Shown in pieces: positions 41,638-50,502 of a DNA stretch of 64,000 bases; position 1 is the stretch's first letter, and every line of letters starts with the position of its first letter. The notes under the pieces are model-generated. The model searched no databases and was not told the DNA's origin. It saw only the letters and a program-made list of their open reading frames with translations. The stretch spans positions 1 to 64,000 of the forward strand of contig ONCE01000001.1 of the NCBI GenBank assembly GCA_900316245.1, written 5' to 3'. Source of the stretch: an uncultured Bacteroidales bacterium (lineage in GTDB: Bacteria > Bacteroidota > Bacteroidia > Bacteroidales > UBA932). A program made the position numbers and the translations under genes.

Positions 41638-44600
41638 ATGACATTCAAAGAATACAAGGGGCTGGATTTGACCGAATGTGGGAACAATGTCCTGCAGCGC
41701 TGGAAGCAGATGCACGCTTTCGAGCGCTCGCTGGAACTGCGTGAGGGGGCCCCTGCGTTCATTTTCTTCGAGGGTCCGCCCAGCGCCAACGGCATGCCCG
41801 GCATCCACCACGTGATGGCCCGTTCCATCAAGGATGCCATCTGCCGCTACAAGACGCAGACCGGCTACAAGGTGAACCGCCGCGCCGGCTGGGATACCCA
41901 CGGCCTCCCCGTAGAACTGGGAGTGGAGAAGAAACTGGGCATCACCAAGGCCGATATCGGAACCAAGGTTTCCGTGGCGGAATACAACGCCACCTGCCGC
42001 AAAGAGGTGATGAAATATACCAAGGAGTGGGTCAATATGACCGAGCGTGTGGGTTACTGGGTAGATATGCAGGACCCGTACATCACCTACGACAACCGCT
42101 ACATCGAGACCCTCTGGTATCTCCTCAAGAAGATTTACAACAAGGGCCTGCTGTACAAGGGCTATACCATTCAGCCGTATTCTCCCACGGACGGTACGGG
42201 CCTGAGCTCCCACGAGCTCAACCAGCCCGGCTGCTACAAGGACGTGAGCGACACCACGGCCACCGTCCAGTTTGAGGTCATCAAGGACGGCGCTTCCCAG
42301 CCGCTGTACGGCACGTACGTGTTCCCGGTCTATTTCCTGGCCTGGACCACCACGCCCTGGACCCTCCCGTCCAATACCGCCCTGTGCGTAGGACCGGACA
42401 TCGAATATGTCCGTGTCCTTTCCCTGAACCCTTACACCGGAGAACCCGCCGTATATGTGCTGGCTCAGGATCTGGTGGGCACCTGGTTCAACCCCAAGGG
42501 AGAGAATCTCCCGCTGGAGGGTTATCAGAAGGGAGACAAGGTAGTTCCCTGGAAACTCCTGGGCGGCAGCTGGAAAGGCTCCGAGCTCGTAGGCATCCGC
42601 TATCACCAGCTCATTCCCTGGTTCAAACCGGACGGGGACGCCTTCCGCGTCATCTCCGGAGACTATGTGACCACTTCCGAGGGTACGGGCATCGTACACA
42701 TCGCCCCCACCTTCGGCGCAGACGATAAGCGTGTGGCCGCCGCTGCCGGCATCGGCGCCATTATGCCCATAGACAAGGACGGCAATCCCCAGGCCCAGGT
42801 AGACCGCCAGGGTCGCTTCTTCCGCCTGGAAGATATGGATCCCGCCTATGCCGCCACCGTAGACCCTTCCTACAAGGAGTATTCGGGCCGATACGTAAAA
42901 GCCGGCTACAAGCAGTACTTCGAGCACGTAGAGGAAGAAGGAACGCTGGACATTGACCTTTGCGTAATGATGAAGGCCGACGGCAGAGCCTTCAAGGTGC
43001 TCAAGCACGTGCACAGCTATCCGCACAGCTGGAGAACGGACCTTCCCGTCCTCTACTATCCGCTGGACAGCTGGTTCATCAAGGCATCGGCCGTGAAGGA
43101 TGAAATGGTGAAGCTGAACCAGCAGATTGTCTGGAAGCCCGCCTCCACCGGTACCGGCCGCTTCGGCCAGTGGCTGGAGAACATCCAGGACTGGAACCTG
43201 AGCCGCAGCCGCTACTGGGGCACTCCGCTGCCCATCTGGCGCACGGAAGACGGCAAGGAAGAGATTTGCATCGGCTCCGTCAAGGAACTTTACGCAGAGA
43301 TAGAGAAGGCCGTGGCCGCCGGCGTTATGCCCTCCAATCCGCTCAAGGACAAGGGCTTCAACCCGGAGGATATGAGCCTGGACAACTACAACAAGATAGA
43401 CCTTCACCGCCCGGTGGTGGATGAGATTTTCCTGGTATCGGCCAGTGGCAAGAAGATGACCCGCGAAACCGACCTCATTGACGTATGGTTCGATTCCGGA
43501 GCCATGCCCTATGCCCAGGAAGGCCTCCGCAACCTGGAAAGCCCTGCTTTTGGCTCCACGGCAGACTTCATCGCAGAAGGCGTGGACCAGACCCGCGGCT
43601 GGTTCTATACCCTGCACGCCATCCACACCATGATTTCCGGAACGCCCGCCTTCAAGCGCGTGATTTCCAACGGCCTGGTGCTGGACAAGAACGGCAACAA
43701 GATGAGCAAGCGCCTGGGCAATGCGGTAGACCCGTTCATGGCCCTGGATACGTACGGTGCAGACGCCCTGCGCTGGTATATGCTCACCAACGCCGAGCCT
43801 TGGGACAACCTCAAGTTTGATGAGACTGGCGTGGCAGACGTGCGCCGCAAGTTCTTCGGCACGCTCTACAACACCTACGCCTTCTTTGCCCGCTACGCCA
43901 ACATCGACGGCTGGCAGCCCGCTGCTGAGGGCAAGGCCTGCACGGAACTGGACGCCTGGATCCTGTCCAAGCTCAATTCCGTGATCCGCGACGTCCGTGC
44001 CGCCTACGAAGACTACGATGTAAAGAGCGCCGGCCGTATCCTGGAGAACTTCGTCTGCGACGACGTCTCCAACTGGTACGTGCGCCTGAACCGCGCCCGC
44101 TTCTGGGCCGGAGAAATGACGGAAGACAAGAAGACCGCCTACAGCACCCTGTACACGGTGCTCAAGGACGTAGCCATCCTGGCCGCCCCCATTGCTCCGT
44201 TCTATATGGACCAGCTGTACTGCGACCTCGTGCCCGGCGCCGAGTCCGTGCACTTTGTCCTGATGCCGGAAGTGAACGCCGCCCTCATCGACGGCGCCCT
44301 GGAAGAGCGGATGTCGCTGGCCCAGCTGGCCACCTCCCTCATCCTGGGCATTCGCAAGAAGGTGAACATCCCGGTAAGACAGCCCCTGCAGAAGGTGATG
44401 ATTCCCGTCATCTCCGAGAAAGTCCGCACGGCGCTGGATTCCGTCAAAGACATTGTGCTGCCGGAAGTGAACGTGAAGGAGATGGAGTTCGTGGAGGACA
44501 CCACCGGCATTATGACCCTCCGTATCAAGCCCAACTTCAAGGTGCTGGGCAAGACGTACGGAGCCCGTATGAAAGAGATTGCCGCCGCTTTCGGCGCCCT

Positions 44601-45057
44601 GGAGCAGCCCGTGATTGCCGCCATCCAGAAGGCCGAAACCGAAGGCACTGCTTACACCCTCGCTCTCCCCGGAGGAGATGTAATCCTCAATCCCGGAGAC
44701 TATGCCATTTCCTCGGAAGACGTGGAAGGCTGGCAGGTAGCCTCCGAGGGCTCGCTCACCGTGGCCCTGGATGTGGAAGTAACCCCTGAACTCAGGAAGG
44801 AAGGCCTTTCCAGAGAACTGGTGAACCGCATCCAGAACCTCCGCAAGAGCTCCGGATTCGAGGTTACGGACCGCATCAACACCGTGGTCTACTCCAACGA
44901 CGGAGGGCTGACCGAAGCCCTGAAGGTCTTCGGAGACTATGTGAAGGCCCAGACGCTTTCGCTTTCCATCGGCCTGGAAGCCTTTGAAAAGGCTCCGGCA
45001 GATGCCGCGGAGGTAGAATGGACCGAAGGAACCATCAAGCTAACTATCAATCGCTAA
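41638..45057 (+). CDS. ileS: Isoleucyl-tRNA synthetase
   Basis: A class I synthetase, 1139 aa, with the HIGH equivalent PGIHHVMARS, an editing CP1 domain with TTTPWTLPSNTALCV, and NKMSKRLGNAVDP. The C-terminal domain resembles the long IleRS2-like type rather than the short bacterial zinc form. The frame is open upstream to 41572, but that part includes the promoter, so ATG 41638 is chosen. It is the first gene of the ileS-dksA-lspA group. Confidence 0.96.
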   Translation: MTFKEYKGLDLTECGNNVLQRWKQMHAFERSLELREGAPAFIFFEGPPSANGMPGIHHVMARSIKDAICRYKTQTGYKVNRRAGWDTHGLPVELGVEKKLGITKADIGTKVSVAEYNATCRKEVMKYTKEWVNMTERVGYWVDMQDPYITYDNRYIETLWYLLKKIYNKGLLYKGYTIQPYSPTDGTGLSSHELNQPGCYKDVSDTTATVQFEVIKDGASQPLYGTYVFPVYFLAWTTTPWTLPSNTALCVGPDIEYVRVLSLNPYTGEPAVYVLAQDLVGTWFNPKGENLPLEGYQKGDKVVPWKLLGGSWKGSELVGIRYHQLIPWFKPDGDAFRVISGDYVTTSEGTGIVHIAPTFGADDKRVAAAAGIGAIMPIDKDGNPQAQVDRQGRFFRLEDMDPAYAATVDPSYKEYSGRYVKAGYKQYFEHVEEEGTLDIDLCVMMKADGRAFKVLKHVHSYPHSWRTDLPVLYYPLDSWFIKASAVKDEMVKLNQQIVWKPASTGTGRFGQWLENIQDWNLSRSRYWGTPLPIWRTEDGKEEICIGSVKELYAEIEKAVAAGVMPSNPLKDKGFNPEDMSLDNYNKIDLHRPVVDEIFLVSASGKKMTRETDLIDVWFDSGAMPYAQEGLRNLESPAFGSTADFIAEGVDQTRGWFYTLHAIHTMISGTPAFKRVISNGLVLDKNGNKMSKRLGNAVDPFMALDTYGADALRWYMLTNAEPWDNLKFDETGVADVRRKFFGTLYNTYAFFARYANIDGWQPAAEGKACTELDAWILSKLNSVIRDVRAAYEDYDVKSAGRILENFVCDDVSNWYVRLNRARFWAGEMTEDKKTAYSTLYTVLKDVAILAAPIAPFYMDQLYCDLVPGAESVHFVLMPEVNAALIDGALEERMSLAQLATSLILGIRKKVNIPVRQPLQKVMIPVISEKVRTALDSVKDIVLPEVNVKEMEFVEDTTGIMTLRIKPNFKVLGKTYGARMKEIAAAFGALEQPVIAAIQKAETEGTAYTLALPGGDVILNPGDYAISSEDVEGWQVASEGSLTVALDVEVTPELRKEGLSRELVNRIQNLRKSSGFEVTDRINTVVYSNDGGLTEALKVFGDYVKAQTLSLSIGLEAFEKAPADAAEVEWTEGTIKLTINR

Positions 45058-45061
45058 GGAT

Positions 45062-45463
45062 ATGGAAGAGAACAACAAAACCCGCTATTCTGACGAGGAA
45101 CTCGAGGAGTTCCGCGGCATTATCAACGAGATGTTGGAGAAGGCGCGCGCAGAGTACAACACCCTGAGGGATGCCATGACCCACGCCGGTGGCAATGACA
45201 TCCTGGACACCGCCCCCACCTTTAAGACGGTAGAGGACGACGGCGCTTTCCAGCTTTCCAAGGAAGAAGCCGGTGCACTGGCCCAGCGTCAGTACAAGTT
45301 TATCCAGAACCTGGAAGCCGCCCTGGTGCGCATCGAGAACAAGACGTACGGCATCTGCCGTGTTACGGGCAAGCTTATCCCCAAGGAGCGCCTGCGTCTG
45401 GTTCCGCACGCCACCACTACGGTAGAAGGTAAAGCCATCCTGGAAAAGACGGGCAAGAAGTAA
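45062..45463 (+). CDS. DksA/TraR-type regulator lacking the zinc cysteines
   Basis: A 133-aa protein with an N-terminal coiled coil (EELEEFRGIINEMLEKARAE) and a DksA-like C-terminal region YGICRVTGKLIPKERL. DksA proteins bind RNA polymerase together with ppGpp. Here the four-Cys zinc site is reduced to a single Cys, so it is a zinc-less DksA type. It lies 4 nt after ileS and overlaps lspA by one base, the order common in Bacteroidota. Confidence 0.88.
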   Translation: MEENNKTRYSDEELEEFRGIINEMLEKARAEYNTLRDAMTHAGGNDILDTAPTFKTVEDDGAFQLSKEEAGALAQRQYKFIQNLEAALVRIENKTYGICRVTGKLIPKERLRLVPHATTTVEGKAILEKTGKK

Positions 45464-46062
45464 TGGCTGTACGTCTTTCCAAAGGCGTCCGGCTGCTCCT
45501 TCTGGGTCTTGTGCTGGTTGTGATTGATCAGGTCATCAAAGTCCTGGTCAAGACCCATATGACGCTGGGGGAGAGCATTCCGGTGCTGGGCAACTGGTTT
45601 CAGCTTTTCTTTGTGGAAAACAAAGGAATGGCCTTTGGCATGGCCTTCGGCGGCGTAATAGGGAAGTACCTGCTTACCCTTTTCCGCCTGGCCCTTTTTG
45701 GCTTCCTTACCTGGTGGATATCGGCCCTTATCAAAAGGGAAACGGTCCCTACCGGGGTGCTGGTGGGCCTTACGCTCATTACGGCGGGAGCCTTGGGCAA
45801 CATCATTGATTGCCTCTTTTACGGACTCATCTTCAGTGAGTCCACCTTCCAGACGGTGGCCACGCTGGGCTCCTACGCCCCCTTTATGCAGGGCAAAGTG
45901 GTAGATATGTTCTACTTCCCGCTCTGGGTCTGGCCAGACTGGGTGCCCGGCCTGGGAGGCCACATCTTCTTTGAACCGGTGTTCAATTTTGCAGACAGTT
46001 GCGTCACTTGCGGCGCCATCTATCTCATCCTATTCCATTGGAAGTTCTTCGCCAAAGAATAA
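45463..46062 (+). CDS. lspA: Lipoprotein signal peptidase II
   Basis: Cleaves the signal peptide of prolipoproteins at the lipidated Cys in the inner membrane. At 199 aa it is a little longer than the usual ~160-170 aa. The catalytic Asp pair is seen in GALGNIIDCLFYG and FNFADSCVTCG, and four transmembrane segments are present. It overlaps the DksA-like stop by one base. Together with lnt (3292) it forms two of the three lipoprotein maturation steps seen here. Confidence 0.92.
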   Translation: MAVRLSKGVRLLLLGLVLVVIDQVIKVLVKTHMTLGESIPVLGNWFQLFFVENKGMAFGMAFGGVIGKYLLTLFRLALFGFLTWWISALIKRETVPTGVLVGLTLITAGALGNIIDCLFYGLIFSESTFQTVATLGSYAPFMQGKVVDMFYFPLWVWPDWVPGLGGHIFFEPVFNFADSCVTCGAIYLILFHWKFFAKE

Positions 46063-46073
46063 TCCCCAGCTCT

Positions 46074-47495
46074 ATGTCGGAACAAATCCTCAGACCTTTA
46101 TTTGAATCCTATACCGGAAAGAAACTCACGGAAATCCTGGAGCTTCCCGCCTCGGGCAGCAACCGCCGGTATTTCCGCTTGAAGAGTGGCCAGCTCTCGC
46201 TCATTGGCGCCGTGGGCACCAATCTGCAGGAAAACCACAGTTTCATCTATCTGGCCAACCATTTCAAGGAGAAAGGCCTGAAGGTCCCCACGGTGCTGGC
46301 CGTGAGCGAGGACGGCAGCGCATACATCCAGGAGGATCTGGGAGACCAGGTGCTCTTCGGGATGGTGGCCCAGGGCCGCGAGAGCGGCTTCTACAGCCCG
46401 GAAGAAACCGCCCTTCTCAAGAGTGCCATGGCCCAGCTCCCCAAGATTCAGTTTGTGGGGGCCGAAGGATTGGACTGGAAGAACTGCTACCCCCAGGAGG
46501 CGTTCGACGCCCGTATGGTGGACTTTGACCTGAATTACTTCAAATACTGCTTCCTCAAGGCTACCGGCCTGGAGTTTAACGAGGTCCTCCTGCAGGACGA
46601 TTTCGAGAAGTTTAAGGCCGATTTGCTGCAGGAAGACGACAATACCTTCATGTACCGGGACTTCCAGGCCCGCAACGTGATGGTCAAGGACGGCGAGCCT
46701 TGGTTCATCGATTTCCAGGGCGGCCGCCGCGGTCCCATCTACTATGATGTGGCTTCCTTCATCTGGCAGGCCCGTTCCCGCTTCCCGGAAGACCTCAAGC
46801 AGGAACTTATCGCCACCTATCTGCAGGCTCTTCAGCAGTACAAGAAGGTAGACGAGGACCATTTCCGCAGCCGCCTGCGTCTGTTTGTGCTGTTCCGCAC
46901 CCTGCAGGTGCTGGGAGCCTACGGTTTCCGCGGTTACTTTGAAAAGAAGCCCCACTTCCTGGCCAGCGTTCCCTATGCCCTGAGCAACCTGCGCAAACTG
47001 CTGCAGACGCCCTTCGCCGATTACCCTTATATGAACGACCTCCTCACCAAGATGGCCTCCCTGCCGGAACTCAACGAGATTGCGCAGGACCACCGTCTGT
47101 CCGTTCATATCTACAGTTTCGCCTACAAGAAAGGCATTCCGGCCGATACCACCGGCAACGGTGGCGGCTACGTCTTCGACTGCCGCAGTGTCAACAACCC
47201 CGGCAAATACGAGTATTACCGTCAGTTCAACGGAATGGATCCCGAGGTGATCAAGTTCCTGGAGGACGATGGAGAAATCAAGGTGTTCCTGGACAGTGTC
47301 TACAATCTGGTAGATGCCCACGTAAAGCGTTTTATGGAGCGCAAGTTCACCAACCTGCAGGTGTGCTTCGGTTGCACCGGCGGCCAGCACCGTTCCGTCT
47401 ACAGCGCCGAGCATCTGGCCCGTCACCTGATGGACAAGTTTGATGTCAAGGTCACGGTTACCCACCGGGAACTCAATATCGAAAAAATGCTCTAA
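46074..47495 (+). CDS. AmgK-like sugar kinase fused to a RapZ C-terminal domain
   Basis: A 473-aa fusion. Residues about 1-330 are an APH/ChoK-fold kinase similar to AmgK (N-acetylmuramate/GlcNAc 1-kinase), with MYRDFQARNVMV (catalytic loop, about 193) and FIDFQGG (about 211). Residues about 340-473 match the RapZ C-terminal domain, ending FGCTGGQHRSVYSAEHLA. In enteric RapZ this part binds glucosamine-6-phosphate. The neighbour at 47498 is a MurU-like nucleotidyltransferase, so the pair is probably a cell-wall sugar salvage module. The upstream in-frame start lies inside lspA and is rejected. Fusions of this type are known in Bacteroidota by annotation name. Confidence 0.88.
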   Translation: MSEQILRPLFESYTGKKLTEILELPASGSNRRYFRLKSGQLSLIGAVGTNLQENHSFIYLANHFKEKGLKVPTVLAVSEDGSAYIQEDLGDQVLFGMVAQGRESGFYSPEETALLKSAMAQLPKIQFVGAEGLDWKNCYPQEAFDARMVDFDLNYFKYCFLKATGLEFNEVLLQDDFEKFKADLLQEDDNTFMYRDFQARNVMVKDGEPWFIDFQGGRRGPIYYDVASFIWQARSRFPEDLKQELIATYLQALQQYKKVDEDHFRSRLRLFVLFRTLQVLGAYGFRGYFEKKPHFLASVPYALSNLRKLLQTPFADYPYMNDLLTKMASLPELNEIAQDHRLSVHIYSFAYKKGIPADTTGNGGGYVFDCRSVNNPGKYEYYRQFNGMDPEVIKFLEDDGEIKVFLDSVYNLVDAHVKRFMERKFTNLQVCFGCTGGQHRSVYSAEHLARHLMDKFDVKVTVTHRELNIEKML

Positions 47496-47497
47496 TT

Positions 47498-48235
47498 ATG
47501 AAGGCGATGATCTTTGCGGCTGGTCTGGGAACCCGCCTGAAGCCCATCACCGATACTATGCCCAAGGCCCTGGTGCCCGTGGGTGGAGAGCCGCTGCTGC
47601 ATCACGTGATAGTGAAACTGCGCGCAGCAGGTTATGACCATCTGGTGGTCAATGTGCACCACTTCGCCTCCCAGATCCGGGAGTATCTGGCCACCCACGA
47701 TTACGGTATAGACATTCAGATTTCTGATGAGACGGAGGAGTTGCTGGAGACCGGCGGCGGCATTGCCCACGCTAAGGACCTCCTGCTTCCTTCGGAGGAG
47801 CCCATCCTGATTCATAATGTAGATATCCTGTCCAACCTGGACCTTTCCTGGTTCCGTTCCCAGGTGCGTCCTTCGGCCCTTTCCACCCTCCTGGTAAGCG
47901 AGCGGGAAACCAGCCGGTATCTTCTCTTTGGCCCTGATATGAGGCTGATGGGCTGGACCAATGTGGCTACAGGAGAAGTCCGTTCCCCTTATCCTTTGGA
48001 AGAACTGTCCGGCTGCCGCAAATATGCCTTTTCCGGCATCCACAACGTATCCCCGGCCATTTTCCAGGCCTTTGAAGAGTCCGGTTTCTCGGGCCGGTTC
48101 CCCATTATGGATTTCTATATCCGGCAGTGCGCCCGCTATCCCATCTACGGTGCTGTGGCCCCTTCCCTCCAACTGGTGGACGTGGGCAAACTGGATTCCC
48201 TGGAGCAGGCGGAAGAGATGGTGAGATTGCTTTAG
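47498..48235 (+). CDS. murU: MurU-like sugar-1-phosphate nucleotidyltransferase
   Basis: A 245-aa NTP_transferase-fold protein starting MKAMIFAAGLGTRLKP, the UTP-binding loop. MurU makes UDP-N-acetylmuramate from MurNAc-1-P. The adjacency (2 nt) to the AmgK-like kinase supports that role; other sugar-1-phosphate uridylyltransferases cannot be excluded from the sequence. The gene ends before a GC-rich stretch and a long perfect inverted repeat. Confidence 0.82.
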   Translation: MKAMIFAAGLGTRLKPITDTMPKALVPVGGEPLLHHVIVKLRAAGYDHLVVNVHHFASQIREYLATHDYGIDIQISDETEELLETGGGIAHAKDLLLPSEEPILIHNVDILSNLDLSWFRSQVRPSALSTLLVSERETSRYLLFGPDMRLMGWTNVATGEVRSPYPLEELSGCRKYAFSGIHNVSPAIFQAFEESGFSGRFPIMDFYIRQCARYPIYGAVAPSLQLVDVGKLDSLEQAEEMVRLL

Positions 48236-48307
48236 GTATTTCTTCCCTCCGCCTCCAAGGGATTTCGTCGCTTCGTTCCGACATCCCTCCCCGCTGCGCG
48301 GGGCTTT

Positions 48308-48370
48308 GCAAAAAGCTACCAAAAAGTCCAGTCAAGCTTGTTTGATCTGGACTTTTTGGTAGCTTTTTGC
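48308..48370. terminator. Perfect 23-bp inverted repeat, terminator of tRNA-Ser
   Basis: Arms 48308-48330 and 48348-48370 are perfect reverse complements around a 17-nt loop, with A-runs and T-runs inside. The right arm includes the tRNA-Ser discriminator base. It probably terminates tRNA-Ser and, from the other side, murU. An unusually long and perfect stem. Confidence 0.8.
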
Positions 48371-48454
48371 GGAGGCGGAGGGATTCGAACCCCCGGTACC
48401 TTTCGGTACAACAGTTTTCAAGACTGCCGCCATCGACCACTCGGCCACACCTCC
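48370..48454 (-). tRNA. tRNA-Ser (TGA)
   Basis: Class II tRNA on the minus strand. The acceptor GGAGGTG pairs with CGCCTCC; the anticodon stem-loop reads CAGTCTTGAAAACTG with anticodon TGA; the long variable arm TGTACCGAAAGGTACC is present. Discriminator G, as expected for Ser; CCA not encoded. Confidence 0.95.
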
Positions 48455-48465
48455 GGAAAGGATTG

Positions 48466-48473
48466 CAAAGTTA
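48466..48473 (-). promoter_or_regulatory. -7 promoter box for tRNA-Ser
   Basis: Minus-strand TAACTTTG, 11 nt before the tRNA 5' end. Confidence 0.6.
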
Positions 48474-48505
48474 CGGAAAATATTTGTTTTTTTTGCTTTT
48501 CTTCG

Positions 48506-48513
48506 TACTTTTG
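48506..48513 (+). promoter_or_regulatory. -7 promoter box for the carboxypeptidase-regulatory-like gene
   Basis: TACTTTTG, 7 nt before the ATG at 48521; predicted leaderless or nearly so. Confidence 0.55.
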
Positions 48514-48520
48514 CTTTTGT

Positions 48521-49735
48521 ATGCGCAAGTGGTTGATGCTCATAGTTTTTGCCCTCCTGTCCCTGGTTGCCTGGGGCCAGACGGATTCCGTGCGTCTCGG
48601 GTATTCCGTGCGGGGTAAGGTCAAAGACGCCCAGACGGGCCGTGCGCTGGAGTCGGTGCACGTTTCGGTGCCCGGGCGCCATTATGCCACCGTCACCAAT
48701 GCAGACGGTGAGTTTGTCTTGAAGAGCGATACCAGAATTGACGCCGTCCTGTTCACCTATCTGGGCTACAAGTCCCAGCGGGTGCCGGCCAAAGACAAGA
48801 TGACGGTTTCCCTGGTACGGGAAGCCATCTCCCTGCCGGAGGCCCTCATCATTGGCGGTGACCCTATCGATATCTTGCAGGAAGCCCTGGAACGGCTGCC
48901 CCATACGTATTGCCCGGAGCCCGAACTCCTGGAATGCTTCTACCGGGAAACCGTCCAGAAGAGAAGCCGGTATACTTATGTGGCCGAAGCAGTGGCCCGC
49001 CTGTACCGCCAGGAGTTTGAGCAGGCTTTCTACAACCCGGATGCATCGGCCCTTGAAAAGAGCCGCCTGCTGGTGAGCCAGCGCCGCTCCGATACCTTGA
49101 GCGTTAAAACGCAGGGTGGCCCCCAGATGGCTCTCAACTGCGATTTCCTGAAGAATCCGGATCTGATGTTCGCTCCCGACGAGCTGGATCATTACCGTCT
49201 GGAGATGCAGACGCCCGTGCGCATCGGAGACCGCCTGCAGTACGTGATCAAGCTCACGCCCGCCGTGGATGCTCCTTATGCCCTCTATCACGCCCTGGTA
49301 TACATTGACAGAGAGCGTCTCACGTTCACCCGTATAGAAGCCTCCCTGGATATGAGCGACCGCGCCAAGGCCATCAAGGCCGTCCTGGTGTCCAAGCCTA
49401 TGAGCCTTCGCTTCTTCCCGGAAGAAGCCAGCGTAGTGCTCAACTACAGGCCGGTAGGAGATAAAATCAGACTGGAATACTTCCGCTCCACCATCCGCTT
49501 TGCCTGCGACTGGAGAAAGCGCCTGTTCAAGACGCACTACACCGCTGTGAACGAACTTGTGGTAACGGATGTAAGGCCCGAGGCCATCCCCATTCCCCGC
49601 AAGGAACGCTTCCGCACCACGGATTATCTGAACGACAAGGCCCAGGAATTCATGGACCCGGATTTCTGGAAAGACTACAATATCATAGAGCCCTCCGAGA
49701 GCCTTGAGCACGCCATTGGACGCCTGAAGAAATAA
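48521..49735 (+). CDS. Exported carboxypeptidase-regulatory-like (DUF5686-like) protein
   Basis: A 404-aa protein with a signal peptide (about 1-19) followed by a CarboxypepD_reg-like beta-sandwich ([20 protein letters not shown], residues ~27-100), then a long beta-rich region with no recognised catalytic motif. Such domains occur in outer-membrane or periplasmic proteins of Bacteroidota. A function cannot be assigned. The frame is open upstream over tRNA-Ser, so the first ATG after the promoter (48521) is chosen. No operon partner. Confidence 0.85.
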   Translation: MRKWLMLIVFALLSLVAWGQTDSVRLGYSVRGKVKDAQTGRALESVHVSVPGRHYATVTNADGEFVLKSDTRIDAVLFTYLGYKSQRVPAKDKMTVSLVREAISLPEALIIGGDPIDILQEALERLPHTYCPEPELLECFYRETVQKRSRYTYVAEAVARLYRQEFEQAFYNPDASALEKSRLLVSQRRSDTLSVKTQGGPQMALNCDFLKNPDLMFAPDELDHYRLEMQTPVRIGDRLQYVIKLTPAVDAPYALYHALVYIDRERLTFTRIEASLDMSDRAKAIKAVLVSKPMSLRFFPEEASVVLNYRPVGDKIRLEYFRSTIRFACDWRKRLFKTHYTAVNELVVTDVRPEAIPIPRKERFRTTDYLNDKAQEFMDPDFWKDYNIIEPSESLEHAIGRLKK

Positions 49736-49769
49736 AGACGAAAAATTTTGCAAGGATTAATTTTTTTAC

Positions 49770-49777
49770 TACCTTTG
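49770..49777 (+). promoter_or_regulatory. -7 promoter box for tRNA-Val
   Basis: TACCTTTG, 13 nt before the tRNA. Confidence 0.65.
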
Positions 49778-49790
49778 CAATCCCAATCAT

Positions 49791-49865
49791 AGGGGCGTAG
49801 CTCAGCTGGTTTAGAGCGCTTCAGTCACATTGAAGAGGTCATCGGTTCGAATCCGATCGTCCCTA
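49791..49865 (+). tRNA. tRNA-Val (CAC)
   Basis: Acceptor AGGGGCG/CGTCCCT (7 bp with one G-T), D-arm GCTC/GAGC, anticodon stem CTTCA/TGAAG with loop GTCACAT giving anticodon CAC, T-arm ATCGG/CCGAT with TTCGAAT. Discriminator A; CCA not encoded. The A1-T72 first pair is unusual for Val; structure and anticodon otherwise support the call. Confidence 0.85.
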
Positions 49866-49866
49866 C

Positions 49867-49905
49867 AAAAAAGAACCCGGATCTTAGGACCCGGGTTCTT
49901 TTTTG
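49867..49905 (+). terminator. Terminator after tRNA-Val
   Basis: Stem AAGAACCCGG/CCGGGTTCTT with A-run before and T-run after. Confidence 0.85.
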
Positions 49906-49915
49906 TGTAGAGCCG

Positions 49916-50458
49916 TTATTTCTTGAGTTTGAACAGATCGCGGCAGAACCAGTTCATGGTCTTGGGGAAGCGGTCGGTTTCTACGAAGTCCGTGTCTCCT
50001 TTTACGTTGTTCACCTGAACCTCCAGGGCCGTTTCTCCGGTGGCGGTATCCACCACGGTGAAAGTGCCGTAGATGCTGATGTAGCAGCTGCCCATCACGC
50101 CGGGGCCCTGGCTGCGCTCGAAGGTGTTCACCTTGAGAACCACCTTGTACGGGGCATCCCCCTCGTTCACCAGCTTAAGACCCTTGCTGTACTGGTTGAA
50201 AGCCTCGAAGAAGGATTCGTTCATCAGGCGTACGCGCTCGTCGTAGTCGCCTTCGCACCAGGTCTTGAAATCTCCCTTGTTCTCTTTGGCAAATACGCCG
50301 TTGTTGACAAACTGGGCCTCGGAAAGATCGATGCTCCAAGTGGCGGTAGCATCCTGCTTAAGAACATCCAGGCTGCCATTGGTTACCTTGAAAGGCTTGG
50401 CGGCAAAGAGGGAAACGGAGGCCAGCAAAAGGGCCGAAACAAGTAAAAATCTTTTCAT
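49916..50458 (-). CDS. Small exported protein of unknown function
   Basis: A 180-aa protein with signal peptide MKRFLLVSALLLASVSLFA and a predicted mature part of beta/alpha mixture. Start ATG 50458 follows a promoter (TATCTTTG, 50489-50482); the longer frame contains the promoter and is rejected. No recognised domain. It lies 45 nt downstream of the exporter's last gene but has its own promoter. Homologues may exist in Bacteroidales; I do not recognise one. Confidence 0.7.
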   Translation of the reverse strand: MKRFLLVSALLLASVSLFAAKPFKVTNGSLDVLKQDATATWSIDLSEAQFVNNGVFAKENKGDFKTWCEGDYDERVRLMNESFFEAFNQYSKGLKLVNEGDAPYKVVLKVNTFERSQGPGVMGSCYISIYGTFTVVDTATGETALEVQVNNVKGDTDFVETDRFPKTMNWFCRDLFKLKK

Positions 50459-50481
50459 GGTCGTAGTATTACTAATTGACA

Positions 50482-50489
50482 CAAAGATA
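50482..50489 (-). promoter_or_regulatory. -7 promoter box for the small exported protein
   Basis: Minus-strand TATCTTTG, 23 nt before ATG 50458. Confidence 0.6.
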
Positions 50490-50502
50490 GTAAACTTTCC
50501 CA

